Positions 17,387-26,083 of a stretch of 64,000 nucleotides of DNA are shown in pieces (position 1 is the first letter of the stretch; each line of letters opens with the position of its first letter). The DNA is from Martelella limonii (GTDB taxonomy: Bacteria; Pseudomonadota; Alphaproteobacteria; Rhizobiales; Rhizobiaceae): the NCBI RefSeq assembly GCF_013344475.1, contig NZ_JABUOU010000001.1, positions 930,001 to 994,000 of the forward strand, given 5' to 3'. The notes under the pieces are model-generated. The model had not been told where the DNA came from and searched no databases. It worked only from the letters and a program-made list of their open reading frames with translations. The translations under genes and the position numbers were made by a program.

Positions 17387-18361
17387 CTATCTGAGGCCCG
17401 GCTCGGCATCGCGCGCAAGACGCAGCCGGCAGCCCTGCGCAACCAGCATGTCGCGCGCCGTTCGGTCGAAGGTCTCGGCCTCCTTCAGGATCCAGTCGAT
17501 GAACAGCCGCACCACGCGGCGGTTGACATGCCTGCCGGGGCATACCGCCCAATAAGCCGGAAACTCGATCACGTCGAATTGCGGACTGAATGGCACGAGG
17601 GTCCCGCGTTCGAGATCCTCTTGAGCAAGCGTGGCGGAATCGAGCACCACCCCTGCCCCGTCGCGCGCGAGCTGGATCGCCATAGACGACCGATCGAAGC
17701 GCAGCGCGCTTGTTTCGGTGGGCGCTGCAATTTCATGCACCATCAGCCACACATCCCATTGGTAGAGCGCCTTCACCGAATGGATCAGCCGTGAATGGGA
17801 AAACTGGACAATCGGATCGGGGCTGATCGATCGCATCTGTTCGCGATAATCCGGGCTGCACATCGGCAGCACGAAATCATTGATGATGCACTCCGTATGC
17901 AACCCTTCCCAGGCACCGGACCCATACCGAAGATCAAGATCGATCACCTCGGTTTCGAAATCGGAGAAATCGGGAGAGGCATCGATGCGCACACCCCAGT
18001 CCGGATGGGAATCGACGAAGCGCTTGAGCCGCGGCGTCAGCCAGCGCACCGCGAAGCTCGGGCTGGAGCGCAGGGTCAGCTGATGGCTGTTGCGCTGGTG
18101 AACCAGCGCCGAACGGGCATCGCGGATCATCCGCAGCGCCGAGGTGGTCGTCTGGAACAGCATCTCGCCATCGATCGTCAGCGTCAGCCGCCGGTCCTTG
18201 CGCCTGAACAGACGCACGCCCCACTGTTCCTCAAGTTGCTTGAGCTGCTGGCTGACCGCTGCCGTCGAGACGCCGAGCTCGGCTGCTGCAAGCGTCACCC
18301 GCCCGGTGCGCGCAACAGCTTCGAAATAGGCCAACGAATTGAGGTTGGGGCTGATCGGCAT
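17387..18361 (-). CDS. LysR family transcriptional regulator (GcvA-like)
   Basis: 324-residue LysR regulator. N-terminal winged HTH: NLNSLAYFEAVARTGRVTLAAAELGVSTAAVSQQLKQLEEQWGVRLFRRKDR in family spacing, followed by a type-2 periplasmic-binding effector domain (LRSSPSFAVRWLTPRLKRFVDSHPDWGV, typical of GcvA-like members). ATG at 18361 is chosen because GGAGG sits six bases upstream; a TTG at 18373 is in frame. It is next to the dehydrogenase/TRAP operon on the same strand but 79 bases downstream, and may act on the divergent promoter at 22133-22438, where a T-N11-A palindrome is found. Confidence 0.9.
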   Translation of the reverse strand: MPISPNLNSLAYFEAVARTGRVTLAAAELGVSTAAVSQQLKQLEEQWGVRLFRRKDRRLTLTIDGEMLFQTTTSALRMIRDARSALVHQRNSHQLTLRSSPSFAVRWLTPRLKRFVDSHPDWGVRIDASPDFSDFETEVIDLDLRYGSGAWEGLHTECIINDFVLPMCSPDYREQMRSISPDPIVQFSHSRLIHSVKALYQWDVWLMVHEIAAPTETSALRFDRSSMAIQLARDGAGVVLDSATLAQEDLERGTLVPFSPQFDVIEFPAYWAVCPGRHVNRRVVRLFIDWILKEAETFDRTARDMLVAQGCRLRLARDAEPGLR

Positions 18362-18440
18362 GGCGGCCTCCAAAGCAGCTTGGGCGCGCCCGTTGCAAAA
18401 ACAGACACGCCCACCTCATGCGGCCTTCGGGAGGAAGCTG

Positions 18441-19328
18441 TCAACCCATGCCATTGAGCCGGCGGTAGGCCGCAACCACCTGGCTATCATCGCGAGAACC
18501 ATTGCCCGCGCCGCTTTCTGCAAGAAACATCTGGTGCGCGGCAGCCGCAAGCGGCAGCGCCATGCCTGCGGCGCGTCCGGTCGCAAGCGCAATGCCGAGA
18601 TCCTTCACGAAAATGTCCACCGCGCTGGTGACAGGCGGTTCGTCCATCAGCATGCGCGGCCCGCGGTCCTTGAGCATCCAGCTGGAGGCGGCCGAACCGG
18701 ACACGATCTCGAGCAGCGTGGCCGTGTCGACCCCTGCCTTTTCGCCGAGCGCCATCGCTTCGCCTGCTGCGGCGAGATGAACTCCGCACAGCAACTGGTT
18801 GATCGCCTTCACCGCAGCGCCCTGACCAACCTCCGGTCCACAGTGGTAAAGCTTGTCGCCCATGGCCCGAAGAAGTGCTTCGACATGGTCATAGGCAGAC
18901 CTTGGCGCGCCGACCATGATTGTCAGCGTTCCGGCCCTGGCGCCGACGACGCCACCGGAAACCGGGCAATCGACGAGAACCTTGCCTTCTGCCGATACCT
19001 CGCTGTCGAGCATCACCACCTCGTCCTGCGGACAGGTGGCCATCAGGCAGACATGCGCGCCTTCTGGCAGCGCCTGCAGCGCTCCCGCGCCGACGAGCAC
19101 GCTGCGGGCCTGGGCGGCATTCACCACCATCAGCACCAGTGCATCGGCCCCTGCGCAGGCTGAGGAGAGGCTGGCCGCCGGCTTGCCGCCGGCAGACACC
19201 AGTGCCTCCATGGCCTCCTGGCGCATGTCAAAACCGCGCACCTCGTGTCCGGCCTTCACCAGGTTTTGCGCCATCGGCAGTCCCATCGATCCGAGACCGA
19301 CAAAGGCGACTTTCATTTTCGACGACAT
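18441..19328 (-). CDS. 3-hydroxyisobutyrate/L-threonate dehydrogenase-like oxidoreductase
   Basis: NAD(P)-dependent beta-hydroxyacid dehydrogenase, 295 residues. Seen: Rossmann GLGSMGLPMAQNLVKAGHEVRGFD, substrate-binding DCPVSGGVVGARAGTLTIMVG, and the catalytic lysine motif GQGAAVKAINQLLCGVH with Lys in VKxxNQ. The GVHLAAAGEAMALGEKAGVD pattern is closest in style to L-threonate dehydrogenase (LtnD) and tartronate semialdehyde reductase relatives. It follows dctM by seven bases, so it is the last gene of the TRAP operon. The expected partners of the threonate route (OtnK/OtnI/OtnC) are not present, so its substrate here is uncertain; a four-carbon sugar acid is plausible. Confidence 0.85.
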   Translation of the reverse strand: MSSKMKVAFVGLGSMGLPMAQNLVKAGHEVRGFDMRQEAMEALVSAGGKPAASLSSACAGADALVLMVVNAAQARSVLVGAGALQALPEGAHVCLMATCPQDEVVMLDSEVSAEGKVLVDCPVSGGVVGARAGTLTIMVGAPRSAYDHVEALLRAMGDKLYHCGPEVGQGAAVKAINQLLCGVHLAAAGEAMALGEKAGVDTATLLEIVSGSAASSWMLKDRGPRMLMDEPPVTSAVDIFVKDLGIALATGRAAGMALPLAAAAHQMFLAESGAGNGSRDDSQVVAAYRRLNGMG

Positions 19329-19335
19329 ATCAACC

Positions 19336-20595
19336 TCAGTAGAACGTCAGGAAAGGAACATAGGAGATCAGCGCAAGCACCGTGATCGCGACCATGTAGA
19401 AAGGCCACAATTCACGCACGACCGCACCGATCGGAACCTTCGCGATGACCGCGCCGATGAACAGCGTCGTGCCGATCGGCGGGGTGAACAGCCCGATCGA
19501 AAGGTTGATGCAGATCATCACGCCGAGCTGGACGAGATCGAGGCCGATCGCCTGGGCGATTGCGACAAAGGTCGGACCAAGCAGCAGGATCGCGGCGGGC
19601 AGATCGAGGAACATGCCGACGACCAGCATGATGATGTTCATCATCAGGATGATCATGTACTTGTTGCCGAGCGTCTCCTGCGCCCATTGGGCGACATAGG
19701 TTGGGACGCGTTCGGAAATCAGCACGTGGCCGACAAGGCTCGACGCGGTAATCACCAGCATGACCACGCCGGTGGTGATGACCGTGCCGACAAGCGCCTC
19801 CTGAAGCCGCTTCACCGTGAGATCGCGGTAGATCAGCACGCTGACGATCAGCGCATAGGCAACCGCAATCACGCTGACTTCTGTCGGCGTTGCAATGCCG
19901 GCGCGCAGCAGCACGATGATGATGAACGGCATGGCAAGCGCAGGCGCTGCGGAAACAATGGTGGAGCCGAGCCGCTTCAGCCCGCCGGTATCGCTCAGAC
20001 GCGGGAAATTGCGGATGCGGCCAGACAGGTAGCACACCATCATCATGCCGAAGGCAAGCAGCAAGCCCGGCAGGATGGCCGCCGAAAACAGGCTCGCGAT
20101 CGAAGCGTTCGACACCGTGGAAAACAGGATCAGCGGGATCGAGGGCGGGATGAGACCGGCAATCGTGGACGACGACGCGGTAACGGCAGCCGCAAAGCCT
20201 GCGGGATAGCCTTCGCGCTTCTGCCACGGGATCAGCATCGTGCCGAGCGCGGAGGCCTCGGCGACCGCCGATCCGGAAACGCCGCCGAAGATCGTCGAGC
20301 CAACCACGGTGACCTGGCCAAGACCGCCATGAAAGCGGCCCACCAGATTGGCGGCAAACTGGATCAGCTTCTGGCCGAGCGTTCCGGTCATCATCAGCGA
20401 GCCGGAAAGAATGAAGAAAGGAATGGCGAGCAGCGGAAAGCTCTGCGTCGGCTGGAACAGCTTGACCACGGCAACGACCGTCGGGGTTCCGCCATCGATC
20501 AGGATCGCGGCGCCGGCGGCGATGATCAGCGCATAGCCGACCGGAACAGACAGCGTCAGCATTACGGCAAAAAGGCCGGTCATGATTGCGGTCAT
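19336..20595 (-). CDS. TRAP transporter large permease (DctM type)
   Basis: Large permease of the second TRAP system, 419 residues. Signatures: VMLTLSVPVGYALIIAAGAAIL, QSFPLLAIPFFILSGSLMMTGTLGQKLI, and ASSSTIAGLIPPSIPLILFS, all typical of DctM, with the C-terminal CINLSIGLFTPPIGTTLFIG element. It overlaps dctQ by four bases (ATGA) and is followed by the dehydrogenase gene. It is in the clade often linked to sugar acids or polyols (YiaN-like), which fits the nearby sugar genes. Confidence 0.93.
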   Translation of the reverse strand: MTAIMTGLFAVMLTLSVPVGYALIIAAGAAILIDGGTPTVVAVVKLFQPTQSFPLLAIPFFILSGSLMMTGTLGQKLIQFAANLVGRFHGGLGQVTVVGSTIFGGVSGSAVAEASALGTMLIPWQKREGYPAGFAAAVTASSSTIAGLIPPSIPLILFSTVSNASIASLFSAAILPGLLLAFGMMMVCYLSGRIRNFPRLSDTGGLKRLGSTIVSAAPALAMPFIIIVLLRAGIATPTEVSVIAVAYALIVSVLIYRDLTVKRLQEALVGTVITTGVVMLVITASSLVGHVLISERVPTYVAQWAQETLGNKYMIILMMNIIMLVVGMFLDLPAAILLLGPTFVAIAQAIGLDLVQLGVMICINLSIGLFTPPIGTTLFIGAVIAKVPIGAVVRELWPFYMVAITVLALISYVPFLTFY

Positions 20596-21155
20596 GTCGT
20601 GTGCTCCACATCGGTCTCGAACAGGGTTTCCGGATCATCGGCGTAGGCGGTGCGGACAAGGTTGATCACCGAAGCAACCGCAATGCCGCCAAAGCCGAAC
20701 AGCAGCGCGCTGTAGGCCCAGGCCTGACCGAGCCCCGTCATCGGGAAAACCTGTACCCGGGTGATCTGGATCACCTGCAGGGAAAGATAGGCGAGATAGA
20801 AGAAGGAAACGGCAACCAGAAGATGGATACCCATCATCAGCACCCTGAGCTGGGCGGTGTTGAGCATCGACCTGAAGGCCTCGGCGGCGATATGCGCTCC
20901 CCTGAGCGCGCCAAGGACGATCCCGCCCATGATCAGCCAGGGAAACAGGATATTGGGAACTTCGTTCGGCCAGCCAAGGCTTGCGTCGGTCATGTAGCGA
21001 ACGACCACCTCGGCAATCAGGGAGAAGAAGATCACCACCACGGAGCCGACCGCGATTGCCATCGAGATACGGTCGAGCAGCCAGCCCAACCCTTCAGCGA
21101 GGCGCAAGGCGGGAGTTCCCGCCTTGCGCGCCGTCCGGATACCGTCGGCGTTCAT
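20592..21155 (-). CDS. TRAP transporter small permease (DctQ type)
   Basis: Small permease of the second TRAP system, 187 residues, with four hydrophobic segments. Conserved DctQ region: VVRYMTDASLGWPNEVPNILFPWLIMGGIVLGALRGAHIAAEAF, with the W..E....F.W...G......G.H pattern of the family. The start shares one base with the dctP stop (TAATG), so translation is coupled. Confidence 0.9.
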   Translation of the reverse strand: MNADGIRTARKAGTPALRLAEGLGWLLDRISMAIAVGSVVVIFFSLIAEVVVRYMTDASLGWPNEVPNILFPWLIMGGIVLGALRGAHIAAEAFRSMLNTAQLRVLMMGIHLLVAVSFFYLAYLSLQVIQITRVQVFPMTGLGQAWAYSALLFGFGGIAVASVINLVRTAYADDPETLFETDVEHTT

Positions 21156-22132
21156 TACTTTGCTGCCGCTTCTTTGGCGGACGACACCAGCTGGTCAACC
21201 AGCTCGGGGTACTGTTCGTGCCACTTGTCGTAGACAGACTGGGTTGCGGCAACGAAGGGAGCCGGATCGACATCGTTGATCTTGATGCCTTCGGCTTCCA
21301 GGATGCCGCGCAGTTCAGCAGTCTGGTCGCGCACCATCTGGCGGTTCAGTTCGCCGGCTTCAACGGCTGCATCGCGAACGGCCTGCTGGTCTTCCGGCGA
21401 CAGCGAATCAAACACGATCTTCGAGGCCAGGAACGGCGTCGATTCATATTTGTGGTTGGTCATCGAGATGTAGGGCTGCACTTCCTGAAGCTTGGAAGAG
21501 TAGATGTTGATCAGCGGGTTTTCCTGCCCGTCGACAACGCCCTGCTGCAACGCGATGTAAAGCTCGGAGAACGCCATCGGGGTCGCCGACGCACCAAGCG
21601 CGGTGAAGATGTCGATCGTCATCGGATCCGGTGGCGTGCGGATCTTCATGCCCTTCAGGTCTTCCGGCGTGTTGATCGGCTTTTTGGAATTCGACGTTTC
21701 GCGAATGCCGTTGTTCCACCATGCCAGAACCACCAGTCCCTGCTTTTCGGCAGCTTCCGCGATCTGATCGCCCGCAGGGCCATCCATCACGGCTTCGGCC
21801 TGCTCGAGGTTCTGGAACAGGAAGGGCAGACCGAGAAGCGCGATCTCCGGAACGACGGCCGAAGTCGTGCCCTGCGAGTTTGCAGAGAAAGCAATAGTGC
21901 CGAGGCGCATATTGGTGATCGTTTCGGCATCGTCGCCGAACTGGGCGGAGCCGCCGACATCGACGGTAATGCGGCCGTCGGTCTTTTCATTGACCAGTTC
22001 AGCAAACTTCAGCGACGCAACGTCCTTCGGATTGCCGGGGGCCGCATTGTGCGAAAGCTGGAGCGTTTCGGCAAATGCCTGCGTGGCGCAGAGCGAAACG
22101 ACCGCTGCTGCGAGTAAGTGAGCTATCTTCAT
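21155..22132 (-). CDS. TRAP transporter substrate-binding protein (DctP type)
   Basis: Periplasmic receptor of the second TRAP system, 325 residues. Signal peptide MKIAHLLAAAVVSLCATQAFA is followed by ETLQLSHNAAPGNPKDVASLKFAELV, the usual DctP opening for sugar-acid binders. Ligand region: LKGMKIRTPPDPMTIDIFTALGASATPMAFSELYIALQQGVVDGQENP, with the Arg that clamps the carboxylate (MKIRTPP) and the conserved GVVDGQENP. AGGGAGGAG precedes ATG at 22132. A carboxylate ligand is the usual inference for this Arg; a free sugar would be less typical. Confidence 0.93.
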   Translation of the reverse strand: MKIAHLLAAAVVSLCATQAFAETLQLSHNAAPGNPKDVASLKFAELVNEKTDGRITVDVGGSAQFGDDAETITNMRLGTIAFSANSQGTTSAVVPEIALLGLPFLFQNLEQAEAVMDGPAGDQIAEAAEKQGLVVLAWWNNGIRETSNSKKPINTPEDLKGMKIRTPPDPMTIDIFTALGASATPMAFSELYIALQQGVVDGQENPLINIYSSKLQEVQPYISMTNHKYESTPFLASKIVFDSLSPEDQQAVRDAAVEAGELNRQMVRDQTAELRGILEAEGIKINDVDPAPFVAATQSVYDKWHEQYPELVDQLVSSAKEAAAK

Positions 22133-22438
22133 GAACTCCTCCCTGAGAGCTGTTTAATCGAGGCAATAGGCGAACAGGAGCCGCATGCTCAGCGGGTGAG
22201 AGGACGAGCCATAATGTTTACAGATAGCTATGCCAACCTCAAACAGGCTGACCCTCCTCCTGGCAACCAAACCTCCTGCTGCCTGACCGCAGCGAACTTT
22301 GCGTATTTTGAAACGCCCGTCACCTAAGTTAAACTTAACAACTAGTTCGATTTTCTTAATTGCGGGAAGCCCCCTCCTGAGTCCAGTAAATTGCGAGACT
22401 GGCCACAAAACGGTCAGCAGCACGATACGGGAGGAAAC
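22133..22438. other. Divergent regulatory region between dctP and the transketolase operon
   Basis: This 306-base stretch holds no credible gene. It contains the two ribosome sites at its ends, a 13-base LysR-type palindrome (22325-22337) and an A/T-rich stretch around 22325-22360 that is the likely core promoter for the rightward operon. No terminator-like hairpin or riboswitch was recognised. Confidence 0.6.
22325..22337. promoter_or_regulatory. Candidate LysR-type box (T-N11-A)
   Basis: TAAGTTAAACTTA is a near-palindrome with arms TAAGT/ACTTA around TAA and fits the T-N11-A rule for LysR regulators. It lies in the divergent region about 100 bases ahead of the transketolase start, where the LysR at 17387-18361 could act. 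Confidence 0.45.
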
Positions 22439-23293
22439 ATGACCAGTCATCAACCGGCAGCGTCGCTGTCGAACATGAGTCTTGAGCGCCGCGCTTGGGA
22501 GATCCGCCGCAAGGCGGTCCGCATGGGCGAAGTTCAGGGCCAGGGTTATGTCGGCCAGGCCCTCGGTGTCGCCGACGTGCTCGCCGCTTCCTATTTCCAC
22601 GCACTGAACTATCGCCCGGATGAGCCTCTATGGGAAGGCCGGGACCGCTTCCTGCTGTCGATCGGTCATTATGCCATTGCGCTTTATGCGGCCCTGATCG
22701 AGGCGAAGATCCTGCCCGAGCACGAACTCGAAACCTATGGCACCGATGACAGCCGCCTGCCGATGTCCGGCATGGCCGCCTATACGCCCGGCATGGAAAT
22801 CACCGGCGGATCGCTTGGGCATGGGCTCGGCATCGCTGTCGGCATGGCGCTCGGCCTCAAGGCCAAGAAGAACGGCGCCTTCGTTTACAATCTGATGTCG
22901 GACGGCGAGCTCGGCGAGGGCTCGACGTGGGAAGCGGCGATGTCTGCCGCCCACCACCGCCTCGGCAATCTGATCTGCCTGGTCGACTTCAACAACCAGC
23001 AGGCCGATGGCAAGTCGACGGAAATGCTCTCCTCCGAGCCACTGCCGGAGAAGTGGGCTGCCTTTGGCTGGCAAGTCCAGCGCGTTGACGGAAACGATAT
23101 GGACGCCGTGGTCAAGGCGCTCGACGCCGCCCGCAACCACGCTGGCGACCAGCCGCGCGTGATCATCTGCGACACGCTGATGTGCAAGGGCGTGCCCTTC
23201 CTCGAGCAGCGCGAAATCACCCATTTCGTGCGGGTGGAAGCGGATGAATGGCAGAAGGCGCTTGCCGTTCTCGACGAAAACCGGCCGGAGTGA
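22439..23293 (+). CDS. Transketolase-like protein, N-terminal (TPP-binding) subunit
   Basis: 284-residue N-terminal half of a split transketolase. It carries the thiamine diphosphate/Mg motif MSDGELGEGSTWEAAMSAAHHRLGNLICLVDFNN (about residues 152-183) and the substrate-side GGSLGHGLGIAVGMALG. ATG at 22439 has GGGAGGAAA upstream. The C-terminal half follows 12 bases downstream. Split transketolases of this size occur in specialised sugar pathways, including apulose-4-phosphate transketolase AptA. With the kinase and isomerase in this operon, transfer of a two-carbon unit from a phosphorylated ketose is likely. Exact sugar is inference. Confidence 0.92.
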   Translation: MTSHQPAASLSNMSLERRAWEIRRKAVRMGEVQGQGYVGQALGVADVLAASYFHALNYRPDEPLWEGRDRFLLSIGHYAIALYAALIEAKILPEHELETYGTDDSRLPMSGMAAYTPGMEITGGSLGHGLGIAVGMALGLKAKKNGAFVYNLMSDGELGEGSTWEAAMSAAHHRLGNLICLVDFNNQQADGKSTEMLSSEPLPEKWAAFGWQVQRVDGNDMDAVVKALDAARNHAGDQPRVIICDTLMCKGVPFLEQREITHFVRVEADEWQKALAVLDENRPE

Positions 23294-23305
23294 GGGAGAA
23301 GAACC

Positions 23306-24352
23306 ATGAGCACAGCCCAGAATTACGATCCCCACCGCAAATGGGAACCCCGCCAGGCACCGAAGCCCGGAGAAGGCGGCCGCACGTCGGCGATGATCGC
23401 ATCGCTCGCAGCCGAAGGCTATGACACGGTCTCAGCCCCGTTCGGCCATGCCCTGGTCGAGGAAGCGAAGAAGAATGACCGCATCGTCGGACTCACGGCC
23501 GACCTTGCGAAATACACCGACCTCCACATCTTTGGCGAAGCCTTCCCGGATCGCTTCTACCAGATGGGCATGGCGGAACAGGTGATGATTTCGGCCGCTG
23601 CCGGTATGGCGCGCGAAGGCTTCATTCCCTTTGCCACCACCTATGCCGTCTTCGCCTCTCGCCGCGCCTATGACTTCATCGCCATGGCGATCGCCGAGGA
23701 ATATCTGCCGGTCAAGATCGTCTGCGCCCTGCCCGGCCTTTCCACCGGTTACGGCCCGAGCCACCAGGCTACCGAAGACATCGCGATTTTCCGCGGCCTG
23801 CCGAACCTGACGATCGTCGACCCGTGCGATGCCATCGATGTGATGGAAGCGGTCCCCGCAATCACCGCGCATCCGGGCCCCGTCTATATGCGCCTGCCGC
23901 GCGGCAAGGTGCCGTCCGTGATCCGCGACCATTGCCCGGACTACAAGTTCGAGCTCGGCAAGGCCAAGCTCCTGCGTGACGGCACGGACGCGCTGCTCGT
24001 CACCTCCGGCTTCATGACCATGCGCGCACTTGATGCGGCGAAGGAACTCGAGGCGGACAATATTTCGGTCGCCGTGCTGCACTGCCCGACGATCAAACCC
24101 CTCGATCAGGAGACCATCCTGCGCGAGGCCGGCAAGAGCGGCCGCCTTGTCGTGACCGCCGAAAACCACACCGTGGTGGGAGGACTTGGCGAGGCCGTGG
24201 CTTCAACGCTTCTGACCAACGGCGTCACGCCGCCGTTCAAGATGATCGGCCTGCCCGACCAGTTCCTGGATGCGGGCGCGTTGCCGAGCCTTCACGATCG
24301 CTACGGCATTTCCACTGCGGCCATCAAGGATCAGCTTCGCGGCTGGCTCTGA
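23306..24352 (+). CDS. Transketolase-like protein, C-terminal subunit
   Basis: 348-residue C-terminal half of the split transketolase: pyrimidine-binding domain followed by the transketolase C domain. The glutamate that activates thiamine is in MGMAEQVMISAAAGMAREGFIPF; the phosphate/aldose side includes LSTGYGPSHQATEDIAIFRGLPNLTIVDP. C-terminal domain: VLHCPTIKPLDQETILREAGKSGRLVVTAENH. An N-terminal 40-residue polar extension (YDPHRKWEPRQAPKPGEGGR) is not usual for this half. It is the second gene of the operon and must pair with the preceding subunit. Confidence 0.92.
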   Translation: MSTAQNYDPHRKWEPRQAPKPGEGGRTSAMIASLAAEGYDTVSAPFGHALVEEAKKNDRIVGLTADLAKYTDLHIFGEAFPDRFYQMGMAEQVMISAAAGMAREGFIPFATTYAVFASRRAYDFIAMAIAEEYLPVKIVCALPGLSTGYGPSHQATEDIAIFRGLPNLTIVDPCDAIDVMEAVPAITAHPGPVYMRLPRGKVPSVIRDHCPDYKFELGKAKLLRDGTDALLVTSGFMTMRALDAAKELEADNISVAVLHCPTIKPLDQETILREAGKSGRLVVTAENHTVVGGLGEAVASTLLTNGVTPPFKMIGLPDQFLDAGALPSLHDRYGISTAAIKDQLRGWL

Positions 24353-24416
24353 TTTAACAAAGACCTGAACAACCGGACCTTTTCGGCCGGACATATGAGC
24401 AAATGGGAGACTGAAT

Positions 24417-25175
24417 ATGGGTACTGCTCTTCTGGAAGGTAAATTCGCCGTGATCACCGGCGCCGCGTCGAAGCGCGGCCTCGGCAAGGCAACGGCGAAG
24501 CTCTTCGCCGAACACGGCGCGACCGTGGCGATTCTCGATCTCGATGAGGCCGCCGCGCAGCAGGCAGCAGCCGATCTCGGCCCGCAGCATGTCGGCATGG
24601 CCTGCAATGTCACCGATCTCGAAGCAGCCAAGAAGGTGATGCAGGCGCTCGTCGAAAAATGGGGCCAGATCGATATCCTCGTCAACAATGCCGGCATCAC
24701 CCAGCCGCTGAAGATCATGGAGATCGGTCCCGGCAACTACGACGCCGTTCTCGACGTGAACCTGCGCGGAACCCTCTACTGCAGCCAGGCGGTGATCCCG
24801 CACATGCGCGAGCGCAAGCAGGGCAAGATCGTCAACCTGTCTTCGGTCTCCGCACAGCGCGGCGGCGGCATTTTCGGCGGCCCGCACTATTCGGCGGCAA
24901 AGGCTGGTGTCCTCGGCCTCACAAAGGCCATGGCGCGCGAACTCGCCCCCGACAATGTCCGCGTCAATGCGATCTGCCCCGGCTTCATCGCAACCGACAT
25001 CACCGGTGGCATGCTGACGCCCGAGAAGCTGACGGAAATCGAAGCCGGCATCCCGATGGCCCGTGCAGGCAAGGCTGAAGAAGTTGCCGGCTGCGCGCTG
25101 TTCCTGGCGTCCGACCTCTCCGCTTACGTCACGGGCTCGGAAGTCGACGTCAACGGCGGCTCGCTGATCCACTAA
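24417..25175 (+). CDS. SDR family oxidoreductase
   Basis: Classical short-chain dehydrogenase, 252 residues. Cofactor motif TGAASKRGLGKATAKLF with Asp in AILDLDEAA, favouring NAD; NNAGI structural motif; catalytic Ser in LSSVSAQRG and Tyr/Lys in HYSAAKAGV. The C-terminus (YVTGSEVDVNGGSLIH) is full-length for the family. It lies 64 bases after the transketolase pair and 61 before the isomerase gene, so is probably in the same operon. It may oxidise a polyol or aldose entering the pathway; substrate cannot be read from the sequence. Confidence 0.92.
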   Translation: MGTALLEGKFAVITGAASKRGLGKATAKLFAEHGATVAILDLDEAAAQQAAADLGPQHVGMACNVTDLEAAKKVMQALVEKWGQIDILVNNAGITQPLKIMEIGPGNYDAVLDVNLRGTLYCSQAVIPHMRERKQGKIVNLSSVSAQRGGGIFGGPHYSAAKAGVLGLTKAMARELAPDNVRVNAICPGFIATDITGGMLTPEKLTEIEAGIPMARAGKAEEVAGCALFLASDLSAYVTGSEVDVNGGSLIH

Positions 25176-25236
25176 CCAAAGTTCCGGCTGCTGCGGCCCC
25201 TCCCGGTCGCAGCAGCATTTTTTTATCGAGGATGAC

Positions 25237-26058
25237 ATGAAGCTCGGTCTTGGCAGCTACGCGTTCCGCTGGTCCATCGGCATCGGCAATATCCAGCCCG
25301 ACGTGCCGATGACGGCCTTCGAAGTGCTTGATATCGCAAACAAGCATGGCCTGAAACTGGTCCAGTATGCGGACAACATGCCGCTCGACCGTCTGAGCGC
25401 TGAGGACCATAAAGCCCTGAAGGCACAGGCAGACGGATACGGCATGGCGCTCGAGCTTGGCACCCAGTGCTTCAATGCCGAGCAGCTTGCCCGCTACATC
25501 CCGATCGGCGAGCGCATCGGATCGAAGATCCTGAGGGTCGCGCTCGATGCCGAGGACGCATTCGTTCCCGTGCCGGAACTCGCCGCCCAGCTCAAGGAGC
25601 TTCTGGTCGATGCCCGCAAGGCCGGGATGCGGATCGCGATCGAGAACCATTTCAACTACCCCTCGCCGCGTATGGTCGAGCTGCTCGATGCCGTATCCGA
25701 CGATTCGCTTGGCGTCTGCCTCGATGTCGCCAACTCGATCTGCGCCGGCGAATGGCCAATGACCACGGTGCGGATGCTGGCGCCCTACACCATCAACCTG
25801 CATCTCAAGGACTACGAAATCACGCCGGACCCCTATGGTGTGGGCTTCCGCATCCACGGCACGCCGCTCGGCGAAGGCCGGGCCGAAATCAGCGAAATTC
25901 TCGATTGCCTTTCCCACTGCCCGGATGACATGAGCGTCATCCTTGAACATTGGTTGCCGCAGAGCGACGACATGGAAGAGACCCGGCGGATCGAGCATGA
26001 ATGGCTTGCCCGCACGGTCGCTGCCGCCAAACGCCTGGTTCCCGGAGATCACGGCTGA
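25237..26058 (+). CDS. Sugar isomerase/epimerase, xylose-isomerase-like TIM barrel
   Basis: 273-residue member of the AP-endonuclease-2/xylose-isomerase-like TIM barrel group. Probable metal ligands: Glu in RIAIENHFNY, Asp in GVCLDVANS, His in TINLHLKDYE and Glu in SVILEHWLP, in the order expected for these metal-dependent isomerases, epimerases and 3-oxo-acid decarboxylases. D-apiose isomerase and 3-oxo-isoapionate decarboxylase belong to this broad group. In this operon, isomerising an aldose to the ketose that the kinase phosphorylates fits best. 25 bases separate it from the kinase gene. Confidence 0.85.
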   Translation: MKLGLGSYAFRWSIGIGNIQPDVPMTAFEVLDIANKHGLKLVQYADNMPLDRLSAEDHKALKAQADGYGMALELGTQCFNAEQLARYIPIGERIGSKILRVALDAEDAFVPVPELAAQLKELLVDARKAGMRIAIENHFNYPSPRMVELLDAVSDDSLGVCLDVANSICAGEWPMTTVRMLAPYTINLHLKDYEITPDPYGVGFRIHGTPLGEGRAEISEILDCLSHCPDDMSVILEHWLPQSDDMEETRRIEHEWLARTVAAAKRLVPGDHG

Positions 26059-26083
26059 GGACCCCAATCTTGAGGAGGAAACC

